Below are positions 1-5,815 of a DNA stretch of 8,135 nt, piece by piece; position 1 is the first letter of the stretch; every line of letters begins with the position of its first letter. Both the position numbers and the translations under genes were made by a program. Below the pieces are notes generated by a model. It was not told the origin of the DNA. It ran no database searches and was given only the letters and a program-made list of their open reading frames with translations. The DNA comes from OCS116 cluster bacterium (GTDB lineage: Bacteria > Pseudomonadota > Alphaproteobacteria > Rhizobiales > OSC116), in assembly GCA_002402005.2 (NCBI GenBank), contig NVUS02000247.1, forward strand, positions 1 through 8,135, read 5' to 3'.

Positions 1-1558
1 GCTTGCGCCAGTTTAACTTACGATAGGCCAAGGCCAGAAATGTTGCGCCAATGGCACCAACGCCCGATGCTTCCGTTGGGGTCGCCAAGCCAACAAATAC
101 CGAACCTAAAACCGCCAAAATAAGCAATAGGGGTGGCACTACGGCCTTGATAACCTCTTTGATGATCGGCCAATCTGGACGCACCGCATCATCAGGTATC
201 GGCAATGCTTTTCTATTGACCAGCCCTAAAATGAAAATATAACCCAGATATAACCCGCCAATGATCACCCCCGGGAAAACCGCTCCCATAAATAAATCAC
301 CAACGCTCAGCGCCATCTGATCGGCCATAATCACCAGCATGATTGACGGCGGGATGAGAATGCCCAACGTGCCGGACGCGGCGATGATGCCGGTTGATAA
401 GCTTTTGGAATAATTGGCCTTCATCATGGCGGGCAAAGACAATACGCCCAACAATACAACTGATGCGCCAATAATGCCGGTTGATGCCGCCAAAATAATG
501 CCAATCACCACCACAGTGATGGCCAAGCCACCACGGGTGCGGCCAAATAATTTTTGCATTGATGTCATTAACCGCTCAGCCACACCTGATTCATCGAGCA
601 TCAAGCCCATGAATATAAACATTGGCAAGGCGACCAAAACTGCGTTGGACATGGTGGCGTAAATTCTATTGACCACCGCACTTAAGGTGAGATAATCCAA
701 GCCGGTTAGGGTTTCATCAAGCCCGGTCCAATTCATCATGCCTTCATCAAATAAAAATGCCAAACCGCAATATAAAACCCCGACACCGGCCAAAGTCCAG
801 GCCACAGGATAGCCAGAAAATAACAGCCCGATAAAGGTCATGAACATATAAATGACGAGTTTTTCTTCGGTGGTTTCGACCAAAAAGCCCAAGCCATACG
901 CGATCAGCGCAAAAACAATCAACGAACCTAAGATGAGCAACAAGCCGCGCCCCTCATTCTCTAAATCTTTGCGGGTATATAAAGCATGCGCGTCATGAAT
1001 CAACCGCGCAACGGCAGCCAGCCCAAGCAATATAAAGCTCGAAGGTATAACAGCTTTTAATGCCCAGCGTGCCGGCAAACCGATCGGGCTGTCAGAGCGC
1101 TCATTCACCCGCCAGCTTTCATAAAAATAATCAAAGCCTTTATCAATCATTAAGTATAAAAACGGTGTGAGTAGAAATAATATGCCGAGAATTTCAATGA
1201 TGCGTTGTGAGCGCCGCGACAATAAAACATGCAGTAAATCGACCCGTACATGTGAATTTGATACCAATGCATATGACAAGCCAAACATAGTGGTTAAGCC
1301 ATATAAATGCCATTGCAGTTCATCCAATTGCGGGAAATTTAGGCTAAACGCATAACGCATAAAAACCTGTGACACTATGGCAATGACCAGAATAAAGTTT
1401 ACCCACATCACAATGTGGCCGATAGACTTTATCGATTTGTCGAGAAAAACCGCGCCAAAATGCCGATCTTGATCTTCTTGCTCTAATATTTGCTCATAAA
1501 CTTCAACGGCATCAATTTCAGTTGGTGAATTGGCTGCTATATTCTGATCTTTGGTCAC
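1..1558 (-). CDS. dctQM: TRAP transporter fused DctQ-DctM permease (3' end outside window)
   Basis: This is the inner-membrane part of a TRAP transporter, which moves substrate handed over by the DctP binding protein, driven by an ion gradient. Translating the minus strand from the GTG at 1558 gives 519 uninterrupted codons to the window edge. An AGAGGG ribosome site lies 8 bases before the GTG, and no better ATG is nearby. Residues about 40-195 are a DctQ small subunit with four hydrophobic segments and a typical MRYAF turn near 67-71. Residues 203-228 form a linker helix. From about 232 the DctM large subunit begins, with its conserved stretches STGIIGASVV (359-368), GTLGILIPPS (396-405) and ATPTEASGVGA (492-502). 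DctM normally continues for roughly another 150 residues, so the C-terminus is missing only because of the window edge. Fused QM permeases are known in the family (for example SiaQM). It follows dctP by 87 bases and is probably co-transcribed. Substrate is not shown by this subunit. Confidence 0.93.
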   Translation of the reverse strand, partial: MTKDQNIAANSPTEIDAVEVYEQILEQEDQDRHFGAVFLDKSIKSIGHIVMWVNFILVIAIVSQVFMRYAFSLNFPQLDELQWHLYGLTTMFGLSYALVSNSHVRVDLLHVLLSRRSQRIIEILGILFLLTPFLYLMIDKGFDYFYESWRVNERSDSPIGLPARWALKAVIPSSFILLGLAAVARLIHDAHALYTRKDLENEGRGLLLILGSLIVFALIAYGLGFLVETTEEKLVIYMFMTFIGLLFSGYPVAWTLAGVGVLYCGLAFLFDEGMMNWTGLDETLTGLDYLTLSAVVNRIYATMSNAVLVALPMFIFMGLMLDESGVAERLMTSMQKLFGRTRGGLAITVVVIGIILAASTGIIGASVVLLGVLSLPAMMKANYSKSLSTGIIAASGTLGILIPPSIMLVIMADQMALSVGDLFMGAVFPGVIIGGLYLGYIFILGLVNRKALPIPDDAVRPDWPIIKEVIKAVVPPLLLILAVLGSVFVGLATPTEASGVGAIGATFLALAYRKLNWRK

Positions 1559-1590
1559 TTTAACGTCCCTCTTACAATGTCTATAGATAT

Positions 1591-1626
1591 AAAAGGGTGA
1601 CCTTGCCCAATGAGATCACCCTTTTT
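1591..1626 (-). terminator. Stem-loop between dctP and dctQM (attenuator-like)
   Basis: AAAAGGGTGA (1591-1600) and TCACCCTTTT (1616-1625) are a perfect 10-bp inverted repeat. On the minus strand the stem can be extended by three pairs, one of them a G-U, leaving a 9-base loop. The minus-strand copy ends in TTTTATAT, a short and imperfect U tract. It sits in the 87-base gap after the dctP stop and before the dctQM ribosome site. A partial terminator or a 3'-end stabiliser here would give more binding protein than permease, as TRAP systems usually need. The structure is seen directly; the role is inferred. Confidence 0.6.
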
Positions 1627-1645
1627 AGCTTTGTTGACTTACTTT

Positions 1646-2701
1646 TTATTTACGAGGCAAAAATGCATTTTCTTTCCATAACTTATAACCATCGCGGAAT
1701 TCTGTTAGGTCATCCAAAACAGTTTTGAAATACGCATCATTTGCCGCTTCTTCTACCGCCACTTCGTCCCAAGTGGTTTTGAACAAGGCCAACATTTCAT
1801 CCGACCATTGCATGATGTGAACGCCATTTTTATCAATATTTTCTTGCATGGCTTCAAATTGTATGGCTTCACCTTCGGCCAAACTATCGGTCATTGAAGC
1901 TTTGCAGGCATTTTCTGTAAGCGCTTTATGTTGACCACTCATCTCGTTCCACACGTCTTTATTGACCAGCAATTCAAACACTGTGGCTTGTTGATGCCAG
2001 CCAGGGAAATAGTTATATTTAACCACTTTGTGAAAACCTAAGCGCTTATCAATGGCTGGCATTGAAAATTCTGTGGCGTCAATCGCGCCTTTCTCAAGTG
2101 CGGGGAAAATCTCTCCACCAGGCAATAATGATATGGCCACGCCGAGTTTTTGCATCACTTTACCGCCCAAACCAAAGAAGCGCATTTTCAAGCCCTTCAG
2201 ATCATCTTTGCTGTTGATTTCTTTGGAAAACCAACCAGATGTTTCTGGTGCAATGATGGCACATGGCAAAACATGCACATTATAACCGGCTTGATCATAC
2301 ATGCCTTGATAAAGATCCATGCCATTGCCATAATATAGCCATGCCATATATTCGCCTGCTTCTGGGCCAAATGGCACGGCAGAAAATAATGGTGATGCTG
2401 GTATTTTACCCGCCCAATAACCAGCAGTTGTATAGCCCGAATTGATCGCGCCAGAAGACACTGCACCCAGTATTTCAAATGGTTTTACCAATTTACCCGG
2501 TTCATACACCTTCATTTTTAAGGTACCGCCCGACATTAGATTCAACTGCTCAGCCACCCGTGGAATGGGCGAGCCCAAACCTGGTAAGGATGTCGAAAAA
2601 GCGATTGGTGTTTTTAGCAGTAATTTGTCAGCGCCCAACACTGTTGATGCCGATAAAGCTAAGCTTGTTGCCAGCGCTAATTTGATAATTGTTTTGTTCA
2701 T
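1646..2701 (-). CDS. dctP: TRAP transporter periplasmic solute-binding protein (DctP family, 2-oxo-acid/lactate-like)
   Basis: Periplasmic receptor that captures substrate and delivers it to the DctQM permease. The 351-residue protein begins with a Sec signal peptide (MNKTIIKLAL, hydrophobic core, cleavage likely after VLG at 23). The mature part follows the DctP pattern. LKGLKMRFFGLGGKVMQKLG (169-188) carries the conserved substrate-anchoring arginine (R174). ALEKGAIDATEF (201-212) and FPGWHQQATVFELLVN (232-247) resemble TakP-type proteins, which bind 2-oxo acids, and their lactate-binding relatives (mannitol/chloroaromatic-type group of TRAP receptors). The position after ATE is Phe, where I recall Trp in TakP, so the ligand may differ. 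The start is supported by a GAGGG ribosome site just upstream. It is the first gene of the operon and is divergent from a FadR-type regulator. Family is certain; substrate is inferred. Confidence 0.93.
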   Translation of the reverse strand: MNKTIIKLALATSLALSASTVLGADKLLLKTPIAFSTSLPGLGSPIPRVAEQLNLMSGGTLKMKVYEPGKLVKPFEILGAVSSGAINSGYTTAGYWAGKIPASPLFSAVPFGPEAGEYMAWLYYGNGMDLYQGMYDQAGYNVHVLPCAIIAPETSGWFSKEINSKDDLKGLKMRFFGLGGKVMQKLGVAISLLPGGEIFPALEKGAIDATEFSMPAIDKRLGFHKVVKYNYFPGWHQQATVFELLVNKDVWNEMSGQHKALTENACKASMTDSLAEGEAIQFEAMQENIDKNGVHIMQWSDEMLALFKTTWDEVAVEEAANDAYFKTVLDDLTEFRDGYKLWKENAFLPRK

Positions 2702-2744
2702 AATTCCCTCATTCCCAATTTTCCGCCTTATAGCGAATTTGAGT

Positions 2745-2773
2745 TTTATAGCCTAAATATTTATATTGGTCAA
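2745..2773 (-). promoter_or_regulatory. Predicted sigma-70 promoter of dctP
   Basis: Read on the minus strand, TTGACC (2773-2768) is followed by a 17-base spacer and TATAAA (2750-2745), a close match to the -35/-10 consensus with ideal spacing. The dctP start codon lies 44 bases downstream of the -10. The -35 box overlaps a regulator half-site (ATTGGT, 2765-2770), so a bound regulator would block RNA polymerase. Confidence 0.6.
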
Positions 2774-2808
2774 ATTAATTTACCAATAAAGCGTATTTAT
2801 TGGTAAAT
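2764..2808. promoter_or_regulatory. Operator with three alternating half-sites, including a 13-bp perfect palindrome
   Basis: ATTTACCAATAAA (2778-2790) and TTTATTGGTAAAT (2796-2808) form a perfect 13-bp inverted repeat around a 5-base centre. A third half-site, ATTGGT at 2765-2770, lies upstream of it. The three six-base cores (ATTGGT 2765, ACCAAT 2782, ATTGGT 2799) start exactly 17 bases apart and alternate in orientation, so the middle one could pair with either neighbour. ATTGGT/ACCAAT is the half-site sequence of PdhR/LldR-type FadR-family regulators, but those usually have a 3-base gap, not the 11 bases seen here. The regulator encoded at 2927 is the obvious candidate binder. Confidence 0.7.
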
Positions 2809-2847
2809 ATAGTGATTCTTCACGCAAAATTACTTAAATTATATTAA

Positions 2848-2870
2848 ATTGGTATAAAATAATTACCACT
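2848..2870. promoter_or_regulatory. Second probable operator overlapping the regulator's promoter
   Basis: ATTGGT (2848-2853) and ACCACT (2865-2870, one base off ACCAAT) are arranged as an inverted pair with the same 11-base gap as the main operator. A possible plus-strand -10 box, TATAAA (2853-2858), abuts the first half-site. No convincing -35 is present at the right distance. This would suit autoregulation of the regulator gene that starts at 2927. Confidence 0.45.
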
Positions 2871-2926
2871 ATTACAAACTTGCCAAACCAGCACACTCGC
2901 GCTACTAATATTGAAATGGAGAATTT

Positions 2927-3775
2927 ATGACTGATGATAAAGACACGGCCAATCAAGGCATTGACAATCAAAATGCGGAAAATGTGCTTTTTGAACCAAT
3001 TGACGCCGATAAAGTTGCCGATTTGGTTGTCGATCAAATTGAACGACACATCATTAGTGGCATATTATCTGCCGAGCAAAAACTGCCTGCGGAGCGCGAG
3101 CTGGCTGAGCAGTTTAACATATCACGGCCCAAACTAAGAGAAGCGCTTCAGGTGTTGGAACAAAGAGGGCTGGTCGAGGTGCGCAAAAGTGGCGGCACAT
3201 TTATCAGCAAACTCATCATGCCCTCTATGGCCCCGGCAATGGCGCAATTATATTCCCGGCATCGTGAAGCTATATATGATTTTTTGGAATATCGTTCTGA
3301 GCAAGAAAGTTTTGCAGCTCACCTCGCGGCACAAAAAGCCACAAGTTATGACAAAAATATCATCACTGACATTATAAAGAAAATGGAAGCCGCCCATGAA
3401 TTAAAAAACCCTAGCCTTGAAGCTGAATTGGACATTAAATTGCACCATTCCATCGTCGAAGCTGCGCATAATAGCGTACTGGTTCATATGATGAGGTCGA
3501 CATATGGCCTTATCAATCAAGGCGTATTTTACAATCGCGAATTTCTGTACAAAAAGCCCGGCACAAGAAAAAAGCTTTTGGATCAACATAGAAATATTGC
3601 ATACGCCATTATAGACGGCACTCCTGAGGCCGCAGCAGCAGCCGCAGAAGCGCATATGCAATTTGTTATGACGTCTATTCACCAAGAAGAAAATGAAGAA
3701 AAAAGACTATATGTGGCGCGAAAACGAAGCTATATCTTAAAAAATACCCCGCCAAAAGGCCGGAAACGAAATTAG
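2927..3775 (+). CDS. GntR-family transcriptional regulator, FadR/FCD subfamily
   Basis: A DNA-binding regulator, probably of the divergent TRAP operon. The 282-residue protein has a winged helix-turn-helix at about 28-95; KLPAERELAEQFNISRPKLR (52-71) and the REALQVLEQRGLVEV segment after it are classic GntR signatures. The C-terminal all-helical FCD effector domain spans about 105-250. The usual metal-binding residues of FCD domains are in place: D169 and H173 (ELDIKLHHS), H221 (DQHRNIA) and H243 (EAHMQFV). FCD domains sense small organic acids, which agrees with the neighbouring transporter. The first 25 residues are acidic and polar and look disordered; the last 25 are basic. The ATG follows GGAG at 2918-2921. 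Half-sites in its own upstream region suggest both autoregulation and control of dctP. Whether it represses or activates cannot be read from the sequence, but overlap with the dctP -35 favours repression. The ligand (lactate, pyruvate or similar) is inferred. Confidence 0.92.
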   Translation: MTDDKDTANQGIDNQNAENVLFEPIDADKVADLVVDQIERHIISGILSAEQKLPAERELAEQFNISRPKLREALQVLEQRGLVEVRKSGGTFISKLIMPSMAPAMAQLYSRHREAIYDFLEYRSEQESFAAHLAAQKATSYDKNIITDIIKKMEAAHELKNPSLEAELDIKLHHSIVEAAHNSVLVHMMRSTYGLINQGVFYNREFLYKKPGTRKKLLDQHRNIAYAIIDGTPEAAAAAAEAHMQFVMTSIHQEENEEKRLYVARKRSYILKNTPPKGRKRN

Positions 3776-3991
3776 TCAATTGGGCCTATATGTCGGCTTA
3801 GCGCCCTTTGCGGGGTCAGCAAACACATCACTTATCCACAAATTCAAATTATCGCCAAACTGCGTCATTAATGTACGAATTGTGCAGTAATACGTTGTAT
3901 TTACTTATATTATCTCATTTTGTTAAAATTGCCATATATTTCAACCATGATATGACTAGGCACAGAATACAAACTAACGTTGGAGATATTT
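3776..3991 (+). promoter_or_regulatory. Upstream region of the pseudoazurin gene with a possible promoter
   Basis: These 216 bases hold no gene. The best sigma-70 candidate is TTGCCA (3929-3934), a 16-base spacer and TATGAC (3951-3956), 35 bases before the start codon; this is a moderate match. I searched for an FNR/Dnr-type box (TTGAT or TTGAC, four bases, then ATCAA or GTCAA) and saw none, although such control would be expected for a denitrification gene. GGAG at 3982-3985 is the ribosome site of the next gene. Confidence 0.35.
3788..3822 (+). repeat. Possible dispersed intergenic repeat, copy 1
   Basis: ATATGTCG (3788-3795), GGCTTAGCG (3795-3803) and TCAGCAA (3816-3822) occur in the same order and on the same strand as three identical words at 5535-5561. 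In this copy 12 extra bases separate the second and third words. It lies just after the regulator gene stop. Could be chance; two copies only. Confidence 0.25.
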
Positions 3992-4456
3992 ATGATACGC
4001 AAACTACTTATAGCATCGGCTACCGTGCTTTTGACATCAGCCATTGGTGTTTCATCCGCTTGGGCCGCTACGCATGAAGTCTTCATGTACAATAAGAACC
4101 CAGACAATAAAAAAGAGCGCATGGTATTTGTACCGGCTTTGTTGAAAATTGAACTTGGCGACACGGTTAAATTTATCTCCAAAAGCAAAGGCCATAACAG
4201 CCAGTCTGATAAAAAAGCCATTCCAGAAGGTGCAGAAAACTGGAAAAGCAAAATCGGTAAAGATTTTGAAGTGACCTATACAATTGATGGCACATACAGC
4301 TATTATTGCACACCGCATCGCAGCTTAGGCATGGTGGGTTTGATTTTGGTTGGCGATTATAAAGTCAATTATGACGATGTGAAAGCTTCAAAACAAAAAG
4401 GCAAAGCCAAAAAGGTCTTTGCAAAATTATATGAGCAAGTCGAGGCAATGGAATAG
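3992..4456 (+). CDS. Pseudoazurin, periplasmic type-1 copper electron carrier
   Basis: A small blue copper protein that shuttles electrons in the periplasm. Pseudoazurins donate to copper nitrite reductase and to nitrous oxide reductase. Counting from the ATG at 3992 (154 residues), residues 1-25 are a Sec signal peptide ending in AWA. The mature protein has all four copper ligands: H68 in KGHN, and C106, H109 and M114 in YYCTPHRSLGM. The C-terminal lysine-rich helices (about 121-154) are typical of pseudoazurins and distinguish them from plastocyanin and amicyanin. The frame extends four codons further to a TTG at 3980, but GGAG at 3982-3985 would then be inside the gene; it is a well-placed ribosome site for the ATG. 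The gene converges on the nos cluster, which makes NosZ its likely partner. A strong terminator follows directly. Confidence 0.94.
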   Translation: MIRKLLIASATVLLTSAIGVSSAWAATHEVFMYNKNPDNKKERMVFVPALLKIELGDTVKFISKSKGHNSQSDKKAIPEGAENWKSKIGKDFEVTYTIDGTYSYYCTPHRSLGMVGLILVGDYKVNYDDVKASKQKGKAKKVFAKLYEQVEAME

Positions 4457-4479
4457 CCGGCGGGTTGAGACAAAATAAT

Positions 4480-4510
4480 AGCCAGTGTGAAATTTCATGC
4501 TGGCTTTTTT
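4480..4510 (+). terminator. Rho-independent terminator of pseudoazurin, probably bidirectional
   Basis: AGCCAGTGTG (4480-4489) pairs with CATGCTGGCT (4496-4505), including two G-U pairs, around an AAATTT loop. The stem runs into TTTTTT (4505-4510). On the other strand the same stem is followed by ATTATTTTG, a weaker U-rich tail. It lies between two convergent genes (stops at 4456 and 4528) and so could end transcripts from both sides. Confidence 0.85.
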
Positions 4511-4527
4511 GTGTCTTAAATTTGAAA

Positions 4528-4971
4528 TTATACAGGCGGGGCACGGGGTGGCGGCCGACGCTTATGCAAATTTAGAGACGGTAAATCTACAATTTTAGGG
4601 CGTTTATACGCATCAATAATGGATAGATAATGTGCGACTTTGTCATCAACAAACAATGTTATTTCTGAAAAGACGCATGTATCGCAATGGCCAATTTGCA
4701 AATGAAGGGGAATGTCATCAGGCTCTTCAATTTCTGAATAATTACCATCCTCGTCCAACATTAAATAGACCAACTGGTTGCCCGAGCAGATCACCATAAT
4801 ATTTTCTGAATTTGTAAGTTTAAACACATTGCGGGTATTGGCCGAAACCAATAGGGGTAAAATAGTTTGCAACAATAGAGCAAAAACCACAATAAAAGAC
4901 GCACGGTAAAACCGTGTTTTTGACATTTTAACATTCAAATTTCGGCTGAAATTCAACAAAATGGCATCCAT
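4528..4971 (-). CDS. DUF2946-like membrane-anchored protein, probable copper-related accessory
   Basis: Function unknown. The 147-residue protein has one strongly hydrophobic segment (about 26-44, then VSA), either a signal peptide or an anchor, and a short periplasmic domain. It resembles the DUF2946 family: a lone cysteine in MVICSGN (C62), a HCDTC motif (H95, C96, C99) and a proline-rich end, RRPPPRAPPV. This pattern recognition is from memory. The cysteines and histidine could bind a metal or form a disulfide. It starts 29 bases after the PCuAC gene stop and is the last gene before the shared terminator, so it is probably co-transcribed with the copper chaperone. A role in copper handling is inferred from that context. 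The start is uncertain: an internal ATG at 4926 (residue 16, MSKTRFYRAS) gives a more usual N-terminus, and neither start has a clear ribosome site. Confidence 0.75.
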   Translation of the reverse strand: MDAILLNFSRNLNVKMSKTRFYRASFIVVFALLLQTILPLLVSANTRNVFKLTNSENIMVICSGNQLVYLMLDEDGNYSEIEEPDDIPLHLQIGHCDTCVFSEITLFVDDKVAHYLSIIDAYKRPKIVDLPSLNLHKRRPPPRAPPV

Positions 4972-5000
4972 TATTAGGTTGAGAATATAGGCAAACTAGA

Positions 5001-5450
5001 TTATTTTGTTTTTGGCATATTTTTGCCAAATGGTTTGACTTCGAACATAGCTTTTAGTGTGGTTTGATTGTCAAATGTTAGCTCGACCTCAACCATATTG
5101 CCAACGGCAAAGGCCGCTTCATCTAAGCGAAACAGCATGAGATGGTAGCTATGCGGGTTAAAGCTTTGTATGCCATTGGCCGGAATGTCAATCGAATCCA
5201 CTTTGCGCATGCGCATGATGCCATTGTCCAACGTGTGGGTATGTAATTCTACCTTTTGAGAGCCTTGTGCGGTGGCAGAAATAACATTGATTGTTTGATC
5301 AGAGTTATTTTTGATCTCAAAAAAAGCCCCAGCTACTTTTTTGGGCGATACGCGCAGCCATGGCTCGGTAATTACCAAATTATCCGCCGCTTGCACGCCG
5401 GTGGTGAAGGCCATTATAAATATGACCATGAGTGAAAATATTTTCTTCAT
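5001..5450 (-). CDS. pcuC: PCuAC-family periplasmic Cu(I) chaperone
   Basis: A periplasmic copper carrier of the PCuAC (DUF461) family. Known members deliver Cu(I) to the CuA and CuB sites of cytochrome oxidases. The 149-residue protein has a Sec signal peptide (cleavage likely after VQA at 21). It carries the full copper motif with exact family spacing: H70, ten residues, M81, twenty-one residues, H103, one residue, M105. The segments VELHTHTLDNGIMRMR (68-82... M81) and SYHLMLF (101-107) are characteristic. AAGGA sits 6-7 bases before the ATG. It lies 125 bases downstream of tatA at the end of the nos block and just before the DUF2946-like gene. NosZ also contains a CuA site, so supply of copper to NosZ is a reasonable inference; a role for a separate cytochrome oxidase cannot be excluded. 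It may have its own promoter in the gap, but I see no strong one. Confidence 0.93.
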   Translation of the reverse strand: MKKIFSLMVIFIMAFTTGVQAADNLVITEPWLRVSPKKVAGAFFEIKNNSDQTINVISATAQGSQKVELHTHTLDNGIMRMRKVDSIDIPANGIQSFNPHSYHLMLFRLDEAAFAVGNMVEVELTFDNQTTLKAMFEVKPFGKNMPKTK

Positions 5451-5575
5451 TTTCTATCCTTTCGGTTTTAAGTTTACCTGACAATTTTAGAAGAAAAATC
5501 GTTTAAAACACAGACTTAAATTGGCAGAAAGACCATATGTCGCATGGCTTAGCGTCAGCAATTCATATAGAAACT
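5451..5575 (-). other. Gap between tatA and the PCuAC gene
   Basis: These 125 bases contain no gene. The part near the PCuAC start is AT-rich and includes TAAAAT (5489-5484, minus strand), but no acceptable -35 accompanies it. No hairpin with a U tract was found after tatA, so read-through from the nos genes is possible. The tatA-proximal half carries words that recur at 3788-3822 (see the repeat entries). Confidence 0.4.
5535..5561 (+). repeat. Possible dispersed intergenic repeat, copy 2
   Basis: ATATGTCG (5535-5542), GGCTTAGCG (5546-5554) and TCAGCAA (5555-5561) repeat the words found at 3788-3822. It lies downstream of the tatA stop. No strong hairpin or U tract goes with it, so it does not look like a terminator. 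Confidence 0.25.
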
Positions 5576-5800
5576 TCAAGGCTGTTCTTGTTGAATTTGT
5601 TCGGCTTGGTGCGCAATGGTTTTGGAGCCATCATCAACTTCAATTGTAGCCTTGTCTTCATCTTCATAAACGTCTTTCATTTCTTTTTTAAAGATATTTA
5701 TGCCTTTGGCAAAATCGCCCATAAAACTCGAAAATTTATTGCGGCCAAATAGCAAAAAAGCCAAAATAACCACCAATAATATTTGTGTCCAACCTGGCAT
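5576..5800 (-). CDS. tatA: Sec-independent protein translocase subunit TatA/TatE
   Basis: A small inner-membrane protein that forms the pore-like part of the Tat pathway, which exports folded, cofactor-loaded proteins. The 74-residue protein has the standard layout: a short N-terminal transmembrane helix (about 4-17), the FG hinge (FGR, 18-20), an amphipathic helix (about 22-42, with FMGDFAKGINIFKKEM) and an acidic, polar tail. A strong AAGGAG ribosome site lies 6 bases before the ATG. It begins 15 bases after the nosX stop on the same strand and is clearly in the nos operon. tatB and tatC are absent here, so it would have to work with a TatBC encoded elsewhere. The Pseudomonas stutzeri nos operon similarly ends in tatE. 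NosZ and NosX carry Tat signals, which explains the linkage. Confidence 0.93.
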   Translation of the reverse strand: MPGWTQILLVVILAFLLFGRNKFSSFMGDFAKGINIFKKEMKDVYEDEDKATIEVDDGSKTIAHQAEQIQQEQP

Positions 5801-5815
5801 GATAAGCTCCTTTTG

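Noticed and set aside
414..662. Plus-strand frame opposite dctQM (likewise 51-242 and 1167-1355)
   Set aside because: These are antisense to a clearly conserved TRAP permease and show no domain of their own.
3796..3820. Possible terminator after the FadR-type regulator (GCGCCC...GGGGT)
   Set aside because: The stem is only 3-4 pairs and no T run follows.
3980..3991. TTG start for pseudoazurin four codons upstream of the ATG
   Set aside because: It would place the GGAG ribosome site inside the gene. The ATG at 3992 is correctly spaced from GGAG and gives a normal signal peptide.
3776..3991. FNR/Dnr-type box upstream of pseudoazurin
   Set aside because: Expected from biology, but no TTGAT/TTGAC-n4-ATCAA/GTCAA-like match was found.
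3808..4077. 89-codon plus-strand frame overlapping the pseudoazurin start
   Set aside because: It overlaps the pseudoazurin signal peptide in another frame, has no ribosome site or recognisable domain, and begins in promoter DNA.
5532..5550. Hairpin CCAT...ATGG downstream of tatA
   Set aside because: Only 4-5 pairs and no U tract on either strand; not a credible terminator.
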